A DNA stretch of 12,577 nt from Planctomycetaceae bacterium (GCA_947479075.1 CANJZR010000046.1:1-12577); one strand, 5' to 3'. Shown: positions 1 to 6,965, counted from the first letter of the stretch. Program-made: numbers and translations. Notes: generated by a model from the letters alone, not told the origin.

Positions 1-896
1 AGTACGAGATAGCTGTTGGCGTCGAAGCGTTCGACGAAGCGTTTCCCCTGATAGTGCAGATAGCTCTCGATCTGAAACTCGGTCTCCTTGCGGAGGTCAT
101 AGGTCAGGTCAGCGCTGTTCTGCAGCCGCCGACCAAACTTGAGTTCGATCGACTGCTCGGACAGATAGGTGATGTGCGCGATCATGCGGGCCAGTGCGAG
201 GCCGAATCGCGGCTTCTCAGTTTCGTCGTAGTAGTTGCCGTCGCGGAACGCCGGGTCGGTATAGATCGCGCGGCGACCGACAGCGTTGAACGCGATTCCC
301 TGAGCATTCAGCTTGGCACCACTCGCCAGCACCACAGCTGACTTGAGGCTGTCGGGGTAGCGAACCGCCCACTCGAGGACCTGCATCCCGCCCAGGCTGC
401 CGCCGACGACCGCCAGCAGCTTCTTGATGCCGAACGTCTCGACGAGCTTTTTGTGCACGCCGACGATGTCCGCAATGGTCAGGAATGGAAACGACGGGCC
501 AAACTGCTTGCCGGTATCGGGATCAATCGAACTGGGACCGGTCGTCCCCATACAACCGCCCAGCACATTCGCGCAGATCACAAAGTAGCGGTCGGTGTCG
601 ATTCCTTTGCCGGGTCCGATGAAGCCATCCCACCAGCCAGGTTTGCGATCATCAGAGGCATGACGCCCGGCCACATGAGCATCTCCCGTGAGCGCGTGAC
701 AGATGAAGATCGCGTTGTCGCGGCGGGGAGAAAGCGTCCCGTAAGTCTCGTAAGCCACCTGAATCGGGCCGAGGGTTTTGCCACTTTCCAATTGCAGCGG
801 CTCGGGCGGCGCGAACAACTCCATCACCCGGGTTTGCGTGATCCCGTGGCTGGAGAAGGTGTCCTCGATCAATGCCTCGTTCGGCAACTCGGGCAT
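1..896 (-). CDS. metX: Homoserine O-acetyltransferase (MetX family), 3' end cut by window edge
   Basis: Alpha/beta-hydrolase acyltransferase that transfers an acetyl (in some homologues succinyl) group to the L-homoserine hydroxyl, the committing step towards methionine by sulfhydrylation; cytoplasmic. The minus-strand frame is open from ATG at 896 to base 1 with no stop, about 298 residues of the roughly 370-390 usual for the family. Visible hallmarks: CHALTGDAH at 66-74, NVLGGCMGTTGPSS at 110-123, and the nucleophile elbow GGSLGGMQ at 165-172, where Ser167 should be the catalytic serine. The catalytic Asp and His would lie in the missing C-terminal part. An in-frame TGA at 935-933 limits the N-terminus; ATG 896 (MPELPNEAL) is the only ATG after it, although its Shine-Dalgarno sequence is weak. 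The upstream SDR gene points the same way but is 252 bp off, so co-transcription is uncertain. Acetyl versus succinyl specificity cannot be settled from this fragment. Confidence 0.93.
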   Translation of the reverse strand, partial: MPELPNEALIEDTFSSHGITQTRVMELFAPPEPLQLESGKTLGPIQVAYETYGTLSPRRDNAIFICHALTGDAHVAGRHASDDRKPGWWDGFIGPGKGIDTDRYFVICANVLGGCMGTTGPSSIDPDTGKQFGPSFPFLTIADIVGVHKKLVETFGIKKLLAVVGGSLGGMQVLEWAVRYPDSLKSAVVLASGAKLNAQGIAFNAVGRRAIYTDPAFRDGNYYDETEKPRFGLALARMIAHITYLSEQSIELKFGRRLQNSADLTYDLRKETEFQIESYLHYQGKRFVERFDANSYLV

Positions 897-1148
897 GGGA
901 ATGCGGTCCGATCCACTCAGCGCAAGCAAAATTCAGCAGCAGGCAACACAGATGTTCGCACCCGGCAAATGCCTTCGCGCGAACTCTGGCACAGCCACTC
1001 CTCAGCGGACACATCCTTCATCAATTCAGTTCGGCGGATGACACTGAGTCCCAGCGAAGCAAGACGCTGCTCACGCTCGAGCTTGGGGCTGACTGATCAT
1101 CGGGACTGAACGGGTGAGGGAGAGACACCGGGGCCTGCTCCACGGACC

Positions 1149-2072
1149 TTAACTGTCTGCGATTGGCAGCACAGGTTCAATCGTACCTTCCGATTCTTTT
1201 TTCCGGGGAGCGTGTGCCGCGTCGGTGACGGGCAGCTTGACCGGCGAGGTCTTCTCGGCCTGCGACTTCTTGGACTGATGCAAGGAGGCCTGCCCAGCAG
1301 TATCTGGCTGACCAAACGGCAGCGGGAAACTGGGCATCCAGCCCAGCGGCAGGGTCGTCCCCGTGATCCAGCGGGCTTCTGGCGAGGCCAGAAAAGCCAC
1401 AGCTGACGCCACATCCCGAGCGGCACCCACGCCGAGCGGATGCGACTGGTTCAGGCTCTCCTCCATCGAGGTATCGCCGTTGGACAGATGCCGCTGCATC
1501 ATCGGCGTGAAGACGAGGGCCGGAGCGACTCCGACACAACGCATCCGACGCGGAGCGAGTTCTGCTGCCAGCGACTGGGTCAGGCCAATCAGGCCCGCCT
1601 TTGTCGCAGAGTAGGCTCCAAAGCCTGTACAGCCCGCCATGCCCAGCACGGACGAGATATTAACGATCACGCCTTCCGGCTCGGTCAGGTAGGGTAACAC
1701 ACTCCGAGTCATCCGCATCGTGCCCAGCAGATTGACATCGAGCAGATTCTCCCAGACGTCGTCGGTGCCGTCCTCGAAATTGTGGACATCTTCAATCCCC
1801 GCGTTATTCACGAGAATGTCCACCTGACCAAACTCCGACATGCAGGCGTCGACTGCAGCCTTGATTGACGGAGTGCTCTTCACGTCACAGCGGGCTTCCA
1901 CGAAGGAGTGGCCGCGCCTTTCCAGACGGTGAATCAGCCGATCAGGCCTCTCCATCCAGAGTATCGTGACGGCTGCACCGTCATCGGCCAGTCGCTCGGC
2001 AATGGCACCACCGATCCCTCGGTCGCTCACACCGGTGACCACTGCTACTTTTCCGTCAAGTCGTTTCGACAC
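1149..2072 (-). CDS. Classical short-chain dehydrogenase/reductase (FabG-like) with C-terminal tail
   Basis: NAD(P)-dependent oxidoreductase of the classical SDR family; substrate unknown. In order: a Rossmann nucleotide loop TGVSDRGIGG at 13-22, one residue longer than canonical TGxxxGIG; D63-V64 after strand 3; NNAG at 89-92; and a full catalytic tetrad N114, S141 (NISSV), Y154 and K158 (YSATK). WITGTTLP near residue 235 is where SDRs normally end (about 250 residues), but this protein continues for about 60 residues rich in Lys, Ser and Pro. The start is GTG at 2072, giving MSKRLDGKVAVVTG at the usual distance from the Rossmann loop; a weak GGA lies upstream. It resembles 3-oxoacyl-ACP reductases, but without fatty-acid genes nearby that role is not supported. 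metX follows 252 bp downstream on the same strand. Family certain, reaction unknown. Confidence 0.9.
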   Translation of the reverse strand: MSKRLDGKVAVVTGVSDRGIGGAIAERLADDGAAVTILWMERPDRLIHRLERRGHSFVEARCDVKSTPSIKAAVDACMSEFGQVDILVNNAGIEDVHNFEDGTDDVWENLLDVNLLGTMRMTRSVLPYLTEPEGVIVNISSVLGMAGCTGFGAYSATKAGLIGLTQSLAAELAPRRMRCVGVAPALVFTPMMQRHLSNGDTSMEESLNQSHPLGVGAARDVASAVAFLASPEARWITGTTLPLGWMPSFPLPFGQPDTAGQASLHQSKKSQAEKTSPVKLPVTDAAHAPRKKESEGTIEPVLPIADS

Positions 2073-2458
2073 GTCGGATCCGTCTGGAACAAGGAACTTG
2101 CCAGAACGACTCCATCCAGGGAGTCGCCACGCGGGGATGAAATCGGACCAATCCTCTGGCCGCTAGTAATCTCGAAGAGCGAACTCTCCGGTGTTAGCCA
2201 TGGCGAAGTGGCCGCCAATAGCCGCACATTCTGCCGATTTCGTAATTCTCTGCGTGAAAATCGAGAAGATCAAGGTGAGGTTTGACCAGATTCTCGGAAC
2301 CAGTATTGAACAAGGCTTTCCAACGGGTCTATCTTCTATATCCCACCTCGGGATTCCATCGCTTCTTTCCGCACAACTGTCACATCTTGCGGATTCGGAA
2401 TCTCACCAATGCATCAGGCAATCTCGATTGCCTGGATTGAGACATGGAGGTCTCTCTT
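2073..2458. other. Divergent intergenic region between the SDR gene and the secreted-protein gene
   Basis: This 386-base stretch separates two genes transcribed away from each other, so it should hold both promoters. I see no convincing -35/-10 pair and no credible gene: short open frames on both strands here run on from neighbouring genes or lack family-like sequence. The right end (2415-2454) contains two hairpins in the leader of the plus-strand gene, listed separately. Confidence 0.6.
2415..2454 (+). promoter_or_regulatory. Two adjacent leader hairpins, the second enclosing the ribosome binding site
   Basis: Hairpin 1 is a perfect 8-bp inverted repeat, CAGGCAAT (2415-2422) and ATTGCCTG (2427-2434), with a 4-nt loop. 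Hairpin 2 is GAGAC (2439-2443) and GTCTC (2450-2454) with a 6-nt loop. The Shine-Dalgarno GGAGG at 2446-2450 lies in the loop of hairpin 2, with its last G paired. The RBS is 8 nt before ATG 2459, which decides that start over ATG 2444. Translational control is inference; the repeats are seen directly. Confidence 0.5.
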
Positions 2459-3265
2459 ATGGTTCGTTCCCTGCTGTTGCTCATCCTGGTTATCGGCGCA
2501 AACTGCTGTAACACCATCTCAGCTCAAGAGATGCGAGTGCGAACTACTGTCTCCCGTAAAGAGCCGAGCGGGAACTGGCGGCCATTTGCCTACAGTTTGA
2601 CCCTCTTTCACGCCGGAAAAGTCTACGACTACATGGAAGACGTCGGTGAAGTCGTCATTTACGAGCCGATGAACGACCGGTTTGTCCTTCTGGACGGCAA
2701 CTACCGGGCTGCAGAACTGTCCATCACCGAGCTGAATCAGTTCCTCAAATCGTCCGACGCCAAGGCCCATGAGTTTCTGGCTGGTCTGCAGCGCGATGGT
2801 TCAGACGCCGCCAAAAAGGAAGCTGCTGCGCTGTCGTTCCAGCTGGGGCCAAAGTTTGAAGAGCGATTCGACGCCAAAGAACAGCGACTGCGGATGAACA
2901 GTGACCAGATTGACTACGTGGTCAAAACAGGTGCGAGCCCGAATCCCGAAGATGCCATGAAGTACCTGGCGTACGCCGACTGGGCCGCGAAATTGAATCA
3001 CATCCTCCACCCCGAGTCATTGCTGCCCGAACCGCGTCTGGCGGTGAACGCCGCGCTGCGCAATCGCAAACGCATCCCGCTGACCGTGGAACTCAAGGCC
3101 CGTTCGGAAGGGAACCTGCATCTGCAAGCCGAGCACCAGTTCAGCTGGGAATTGCAGGCGACCGACAAGCGCCATATCACCCAATGGGAAAGCCGGATGA
3201 AGTCCAAGGAAGCCGTATGGGTTTCGTTTCGTGACTATCAGCGGCGGTTGCTGACCTCAAAGTAG
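2459..3265 (+). CDS. Secreted protein of unknown function
   Basis: I do not recognise a named family. The product is 268 residues from ATG 2459, chosen because GGAGG lies 8 nt upstream; the in-frame ATG at 2444 overlaps that ribosome binding site. The N-terminus is a Sec-type signal peptide: Arg3, then a hydrophobic run LLLLILVIG (5-13), with a probable signal peptidase I cleavage after ISAQ near residue 23. Two Cys at 16-17 do not fit a good lipobox. The mature part has a beta-rich start (about 30-95) containing YSLTLFHAGKVYDYMEDVG and FVLLDGNYRAAEL, then a charged helical middle and a basic C-terminus. A periplasmic or envelope location is likely. The gene stands alone, divergent from the SDR and convergent with the kinase; a 7-bp inverted repeat lies 2 bp after the stop. 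It is probably real, given the signal peptide, RBS and length; function unknown. Confidence 0.8.
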   Translation: MVRSLLLLILVIGANCCNTISAQEMRVRTTVSRKEPSGNWRPFAYSLTLFHAGKVYDYMEDVGEVVIYEPMNDRFVLLDGNYRAAELSITELNQFLKSSDAKAHEFLAGLQRDGSDAAKKEAAALSFQLGPKFEERFDAKEQRLRMNSDQIDYVVKTGASPNPEDAMKYLAYADWAAKLNHILHPESLLPEPRLAVNAALRNRKRIPLTVELKARSEGNLHLQAEHQFSWELQATDKRHITQWESRMKSKEAVWVSFRDYQRRLLTSK

Positions 3266-3745
3266 AGCCAGGAGCTGTCTGAGCTTTCTACACAACTCCT
3301 GGAGACAGTCCGTAATGGGCTGATTTATTCGGCATGAGATTTTGCGCCATGGAATTGGCGTGTGGATCGCATGTCGAGTTGCCAGGGAGGTTGGGAACGA
3401 TGGAGATTGCCGACAAGTTCGCGATGATCGCGAGGGAGACTTGTAGAGGTTCTCGTCGAAACGCGTGATGCCTTACAGAATGTGGATTTCCTGATTCGCT
3501 CGGGCAAGGATCGGCGTCTGCCCGAACGCGACACCGAGGGCGAAGGTAACACCCGGATCAAGCGGCATGATCGTCTGGCCGAGGGCGCGGTACGAACCAT
3601 ACGCACGATCGAACCCCCGACAAAAGCGCCGCCCCCCCGTTGTACTGAAAGGTCAGACTGGAATGTCTGTCCCACTGGATGCCGGGGTGACGAGTCATTG
3701 CAAACGGCCCCGCCCGGAAGAACGAGCACCACCGCTCGAACCCCA
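3266..3745. other. Gene-poor stretch; possible dispersed repeat or gene remnant
   Basis: About 480 bases between two convergent genes. Several frames on both strands stay open for 80-150 codons, but they overlap one another, are Arg/Ser/Pro-rich and show no domain, signal peptide or ribosome binding site. Visible items are an interleaved inverted-repeat pair (3268-3308), a run of seven C near 3630, and a perfect stem CAGAC-tggaat-GTCTG near 3655-3670. One minus-strand frame around 3480-3590 reads somewhat protein-like (LDPGVTFALGVAFGQTPILA) before hitting a stop, which could mark a decayed gene or a repeat family. I call no gene here. Confidence 0.5.
3268..3308 (+). terminator. Interleaved inverted repeats just after the stop codon; possible terminator
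   Basis: Two perfect inverted repeats are interleaved: CCAGGAG (3268-3274) with CTCCTGG (3296-3302), and CTGTCT (3275-3280) with AGACAG (3303-3308). The order is A-B-A'-B' with no spacer between A and B or between A' and B', so both stems can hardly form at once. The element lies 2 bp after the stop of the secreted-protein gene, where a terminator would sit, but no T-tract follows. Confidence 0.35.
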
Positions 3746-5479
3746 TCAACCACCGAGTGTGGGTGACTCGGGGCCATCCATCTCTTCGCGATGGGCTGGC
3801 CATTTCAGTGTAAAGCGGGCCCCGGCGTTCGCCTGGCTTTCAATCGTGATCTCGCCGCCATGCTCACGCAGAATTTTCTGGCTGGCTGCGAGTCCGATCC
3901 CTGTCCCGGCAGAGCCCTTCGAAGACTCGAACAAGTTAAACAGCTTGGCCTGTTCAACCGGGTCGATTCCGGGCCCGTTGTCGCTGACCTGAATCGCCAT
4001 CTGGTCGCGGCTGGCGTCGTAGCGAGTGGTAATATCGATGACCGGTGATTCGGTCTGGCGGAGAGCGTCGAGAGCGTTGATGACAATGTTGAGCGCAGCC
4101 CGATGAATCCCCTCCTGGTCATACAGGCTTTCAGGAACATCGCTCGTGAGGTGGGTGTTGATCTTCACCCCTTCTTCGTCGGCCCGTGGCTGGATGAGTT
4201 CGACGACCTCCTGCACGGTGTGGTTGAGGTTCGCCCGCTCGAGCTTCGGTCGGCGTTCCTTCCCAAAGGCCAGCATGTCCATCACCAGGTTGTAGATGCG
4301 GTCCTGGTTCCGTTCGAGGATGCTCCACCCCTTGAGAATCAGGTCGTCGTTGACATCATCCAGCCCCATCTTGATCAGGTGGCTGCCACCTTTCATCCCC
4401 TGCAGGATGTTCTTGATGTGGTGGCTGAGCATCGCGATCGCCTGTCCCACGGCGGCCAGTCGTTCCGCCTGGACGAGGGCCTGTTGAAAGCGATTCGATT
4501 CGACAGCCAAAGCCGACTGACGCCCGATCGCAGTGAGCAGCTTCATGGTCTCCTCGTTGAATCGCGATCCACCCGGAAACCGCACCGAGTCGATCGACGG
4601 CGTGGTCGTATCGACGTAGATGACGCCCATCAGCTCGTAGCGTCCCTGCATCGGAACACACATGGCCTCGCGAATACCCGATTGCAGAACGCTCGGTGCC
4701 TCTTCAAAGCGCCGATCATGCCGGGCATCGGTCGTCCGCACGGCCACCCCACCGCGGATGACATGTTCCACGATACTGGTAGACAGTGGGATGCGCTCGC
4801 CAGCGTCGGTCCCCGCTCGGAACGCAACAACGCGTGGTTCGATGCGGTCAGTCTTGCTGTCGGCGACCAGCATGCACCCGCGGTCGGCACCCACAGCTCC
4901 GAGAGTCAGATCAAGAATCCGCTGCAGAATCTCGTCGAGCGAGCCCGAGGGGCGAACCGCTTCCTCCGAGATGCGGTAGAGGAGCTGAAGATTGGCGCCC
5001 GCAGCTGTTGAACTGCTGATGCGGGCGGCGGTTTCCTCAACAAAAGTTCGGCCTCCGTCGCCCGACGACTGCGAAACGATGCGTGACTGGTCGGCGGGAT
5101 GCTCCGGGCCCATCAGCTGGACGCGGTCGGCCGCTTTGCGATTGGAACGTGTGAAGTGACACACGAGTATCGAACGACCGATCTGGATCTGGTCGCCGTC
5201 CTTCAAAATCCGTTTGCGGGTCATCGTCCCATTGACGAAGGTGCCGTTCGAGCTGCCTTCGTCGGTGATTCGCCAACCGTCCGTATCGGTCCACCTCATG
5301 AAGGCATGCCGCCGCGATGACTCCGTATCGTGCAACTGGATATCGTTGACGGCACCTCGGCCGATTGTGATCTCGTCCTGGGTGAATTCGTACCGCTGCC
5401 CCTGATCGGGCCCCTGAATCAAAAGAAGGGTGACAAACGGCACGGGAACCATTCCTGACGAAAGAGCGGGCTTGGCCAT
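3746..5479 (-). CDS. FHA-GAF sensor histidine kinase (orphan)
   Basis: Probably a cytoplasmic signalling kinase: no signal peptide or membrane segment is evident. Numbering from ATG 5479 (577 residues). An FHA phosphothreonine-binding domain spans about 15-110, with GR at 40-41, SSRRH at 54-58 and SSNGTFVNG at 76-84. A GAF domain spans about 180-330. Then come the dimerisation/phosphoacceptor segment with H-box SHHIKN (His353) and a HATPase_c domain with N-box N468, G1 DNGPGI (500-505) and G2 GTGIGL (525-530). The residue after the phosphoacceptor His is His, not the usual Glu/Asp. TTG 5503, GTG 5494 and ATG 5428 are alternative starts; none has a good Shine-Dalgarno sequence. A -10-like TAGAAT lies at 5522-5517 on the minus strand. 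No response regulator is adjacent. FHA input suggests crosstalk with Ser/Thr kinases, which is inference. Confidence 0.92.
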   Translation of the reverse strand: MAKPALSSGMVPVPFVTLLLIQGPDQGQRYEFTQDEITIGRGAVNDIQLHDTESSRRHAFMRWTDTDGWRITDEGSSNGTFVNGTMTRKRILKDGDQIQIGRSILVCHFTRSNRKAADRVQLMGPEHPADQSRIVSQSSGDGGRTFVEETAARISSSTAAGANLQLLYRISEEAVRPSGSLDEILQRILDLTLGAVGADRGCMLVADSKTDRIEPRVVAFRAGTDAGERIPLSTSIVEHVIRGGVAVRTTDARHDRRFEEAPSVLQSGIREAMCVPMQGRYELMGVIYVDTTTPSIDSVRFPGGSRFNEETMKLLTAIGRQSALAVESNRFQQALVQAERLAAVGQAIAMLSHHIKNILQGMKGGSHLIKMGLDDVNDDLILKGWSILERNQDRIYNLVMDMLAFGKERRPKLERANLNHTVQEVVELIQPRADEEGVKINTHLTSDVPESLYDQEGIHRAALNIVINALDALRQTESPVIDITTRYDASRDQMAIQVSDNGPGIDPVEQAKLFNLFESSKGSAGTGIGLAASQKILREHGGEITIESQANAGARFTLKWPAHREEMDGPESPTLGG

Positions 5480-5710
5480 CAGACATGATGGCACACGCGG
5501 CAAGACGCCCCGTTAAATTCTATCGGTCTGCCGAACGACATCACGAGTCCACAGCTCGAACATCCCGGAACTTGCCATTCGGGGCACCGCAGGTCACATC
5601 TGTGCTCACTGATTCGATTCTTCTCCGAGTGGGATTTCCAGGCTTAGGCCGTCGTTATTACGAGAACTGAGGTAGTTGGGTGAGGTTGGATTCCGGTGTA
5701 TCGGGATTGA

Positions 5711-5739
5711 TTGCAACACAGGATCGGTCCGTCTACACT
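5711..5739 (+). promoter_or_regulatory. Sigma-70-like promoter for the zinc-ribbon/RidA unit
   Basis: TTGCAA (5711-5716) and TACACT (5734-5739) are separated by 17 bp; each matches 4 of 6 consensus bases. Transcription would start near 5746, leaving about 30 nt of leader before ATG 5776. Position and spacing are good but the boxes are imperfect. Confidence 0.35.
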
Positions 5740-5775
5740 ACGGGGCTTCCATTCTCGTCAGACTCTGGAGCAGTG

Positions 5776-5895
5776 ATGGTTTACCGACCCCGTACCAAGG
5801 CCAAAATCGCCAAAAAGCAGAAGCGCTGCAGCAAGTGCAATGCGCTGGTCAGCTACCGTTCCCGCTGCAAGAAGTGCCACAAGGCAGTTAGCTAA
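5776..5895 (+). CDS. 39-residue basic zinc-ribbon protein
   Basis: A very small, strongly basic protein with two CxxC knuckles, C18-x2-C21 and C31-x2-C34, nine residues apart: the pattern of a single structural zinc ribbon. The N-terminal half is Lys/Arg-rich (RTKAKIAKKQKR), which suggests RNA or DNA binding. The frame is open upstream to 5680, but ATG 5776 is chosen because GGAG lies 5 nt before it and the upstream residues look non-coding. Spacing and charge loosely recall the archaeal/eukaryotic ribosomal protein L40e ribbon; this is resemblance only, not demonstrated homology. The stop is 24 bp before the RidA-like gene, with no terminator between, so the two are probably co-transcribed and end at the 6409-6445 terminator. 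Function unknown; a ribosome-associated or nucleic-acid-binding role is inference. Confidence 0.72.
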   Translation: MVYRPRTKAKIAKKQKRCSKCNALVSYRSRCKKCHKAVS

Positions 5896-5919
5896 CCCCT
5901 TATTCACGAATGGGTTGCA

Positions 5920-6381
5920 ATGAGCGCCGAGTCTCGACTGACTGAGTTGGGCCTGATTCTTCCCCCGGTTCCCAAACCGGGCGGAATCTACAAGCCGGTC
6001 GTTCAGGTGGGTCAGCTGATCTACGTATCGGGCCACGGTCCCATGCGTACCGATGGAACTTTGATCACCGGAAAGGTCGGCCTCGACCTGACGGAAGAAC
6101 AGGGTTTCGAGGCAGCACGCGCGGTGGGACTCACCCTCCTGGCCACAGTGCGGGCTCAACTTGGATCACTCGACCGCATTCAGCGGGCGATCAAAACGCT
6201 CGGCATGGTGAACGCTACTCCAGACTTCCAGCGGCATCCCGCGGTCATCAACGGGTTTAGCCAGCTGTTGAAGGACATCTTCGGCGAAGATGGTGTCGGA
6301 GCCCGCAGTGCCGTGGGCATGGGCTCCCTGCCAGGAAACATCGCGGTGGAAGTGGAAGTCATTTTCGAACTGAAACCCTGA
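5920..6381 (+). CDS. RidA/YjgF-like protein (enamine/imine deaminase family)
   Basis: A 153-residue member of the YjgF/YER057c/UK114 superfamily, cytoplasmic and usually trimeric. The best-known members hydrolyse reactive 2-aminoacrylate-type enamines and imines released by PLP enzymes. Visible features: the opening RLTELGLILPPVPKPGG (6-22), GQLIYVSGHGP (31-41), and the terminal block GARSAVGMGSLPGNIAVEVE (127-146). R129 and E144 keep the 15-residue spacing of the active-site Arg and Glu in E. coli RidA. The N-terminal block and length fit the longer YjgF-like subgroup annotated 'putative endoribonuclease' rather than the ~128-residue RidA core, so deaminase activity is likely but not certain. 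It follows the zinc-ribbon gene by 24 bp; the Shine-Dalgarno sequence before ATG 5920 is weak, which fits coupling to the upstream cistron. An intrinsic terminator follows 28 bp after the stop. Confidence 0.9.
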   Translation: MSAESRLTELGLILPPVPKPGGIYKPVVQVGQLIYVSGHGPMRTDGTLITGKVGLDLTEEQGFEAARAVGLTLLATVRAQLGSLDRIQRAIKTLGMVNATPDFQRHPAVINGFSQLLKDIFGEDGVGARSAVGMGSLPGNIAVEVEVIFELKP

Positions 6382-6408
6382 TCGCCTCGTCAAACCACGA
6401 CATCCATC

Positions 6409-6445
6409 AGACTTCGCAGTTCCATCGGGCTGCGAAGTCTTTTTA
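6409..6445 (+). terminator. Intrinsic terminator after the RidA-like gene
   Basis: A perfect 11-bp stem, AGACTTCGCAG (6409-6419) with CTGCGAAGTCT (6430-6440), has a 10-nt loop and is followed directly by a run of T (to 6445). This is a textbook rho-independent terminator on the plus strand and closes the zinc-ribbon/RidA unit. Confidence 0.9.
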
Positions 6446-6509
6446 TTTCTTGGGATATCTGTACCGGGAATTTTTGGTGAATCCTGGGTATCCTGTTTGA
6501 TGAACACTC

Positions 6510-6525
6510 CAGCTCCGTTGAGCTG
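6510..6525 (+). promoter_or_regulatory. Short perfect palindrome upstream of the lipoprotein gene
   Basis: CAGCTC (6510-6515) and GAGCTG (6520-6525) are perfect inverted repeats around a 4-nt CGTT loop, 35 bases ahead of ATG 6561. It could be an operator or a leader hairpin. I could not place a convincing promoter beside it, so the role is open. Confidence 0.35.
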
Positions 6526-6560
6526 AGATGCGTTAGACACTCCTGTGTGAGGATTCTGAA

Positions 6561-6902
6561 ATGAAGCGAATTGCATCTTTGGCATTGGCAATGGGTCTGA
6601 TGGTCGGTTGCGAGAAAGCACCAACGACTTCGGGACCAGTCGTGGACCAGGCAGCAGCGGAGGCTGCCCAGAAAGCTCTGGACAAGGCTGAAGCGAAGGC
6701 CGGTGAAGCTGCTGAAGCCGCAGGCGACGCCGCAAAGGCCGCTGGTGAAGCTGCAAAGGAAGCCGGAGACGCTGCTAAGGAAGCCGTCGGAGACGCTGCC
6801 AAAGCTGCTGGCGACGCTGCCGCAGATGCTGCTAACGCAGCCGGTGATGCAGCCAAGGCCGCTGGAGAGGCCGCTCAGGACGCCGCCAAGCCAAACCCGT
6901 AA
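6561..6902 (+). CDS. Ala-rich heptad-repeat lipoprotein
   Basis: A 113-residue protein with a lipoprotein signal peptide: K2 R3, a hydrophobic stretch, and the lipobox-like MVG-C with Cys17 as the probable lipidated residue. After a short linker, residues 48-108 contain eight copies of a seven-residue unit G-[DE]-A-A-x-x-A, beginning at 48, 55, 62, 69, 77, 84, 95 and 102; one extra residue (V76) and a four-residue insertion (91-94) break the phase. The repeat is Ala-dominated with regular Asp/Glu and Lys, predicting one long amphipathic helix resembling LEA-like or Lpp-like helical proteins. A Shine-Dalgarno GAGGA lies 7 nt before ATG 6561. The gene is monocistronic between terminators. An envelope or stress-related structural role is inference. 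Both the lipobox and the RBS argue that the frame is real despite its low complexity. Confidence 0.85.
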   Translation: MKRIASLALAMGLMVGCEKAPTTSGPVVDQAAAEAAQKALDKAEAKAGEAAEAAGDAAKAAGEAAKEAGDAAKEAVGDAAKAAGDAAADAANAAGDAAKAAGEAAQDAAKPNP

Positions 6903-6925
6903 TCGATTTTCGATCACGTGAAATA

Positions 6926-6965
6926 AAAACGCGGTGGTGGGACTCTGAACCCGCCACCGCGTTTT
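6926..6965. terminator. Bidirectional intrinsic terminator between convergent genes
   Basis: A 16-bp stem with one G-U pair joins 6926-6941 (AAAACGCGGTGGTGGG) and 6950-6965 (CCCGCCACCGCGTTTT) around an 8-nt loop. The A-run on the left and the T-run on the right make it work in both directions, serving the lipoprotein gene (plus) and the GH57 gene (minus). Confidence 0.93.

Noticed and set aside
453..1109. A 218-codon plus-strand open frame
   Set aside because: It is antisense to metX for most of its length, with Arg/His-rich composition and no motif.
897..1148. SAM riboswitch or short leader peptide ahead of metX
   Set aside because: No SAM riboswitch core sequence is recognisable. A 34-codon ATG frame exists but has no supporting RBS or composition.
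4103..5011. A 302-codon plus-strand open frame
   Set aside because: It lies antisense to the FHA-GAF-kinase gene, whose domains are unmistakable; its translation shows no family features.
6390..6917. Minus-strand Ser/Gly/Cys-rich and Ala/Ser-rich repeat frames opposite the lipoprotein
   Set aside because: Low-complexity shadows of the plus-strand heptad repeat; the plus frame has the RBS and lipobox.
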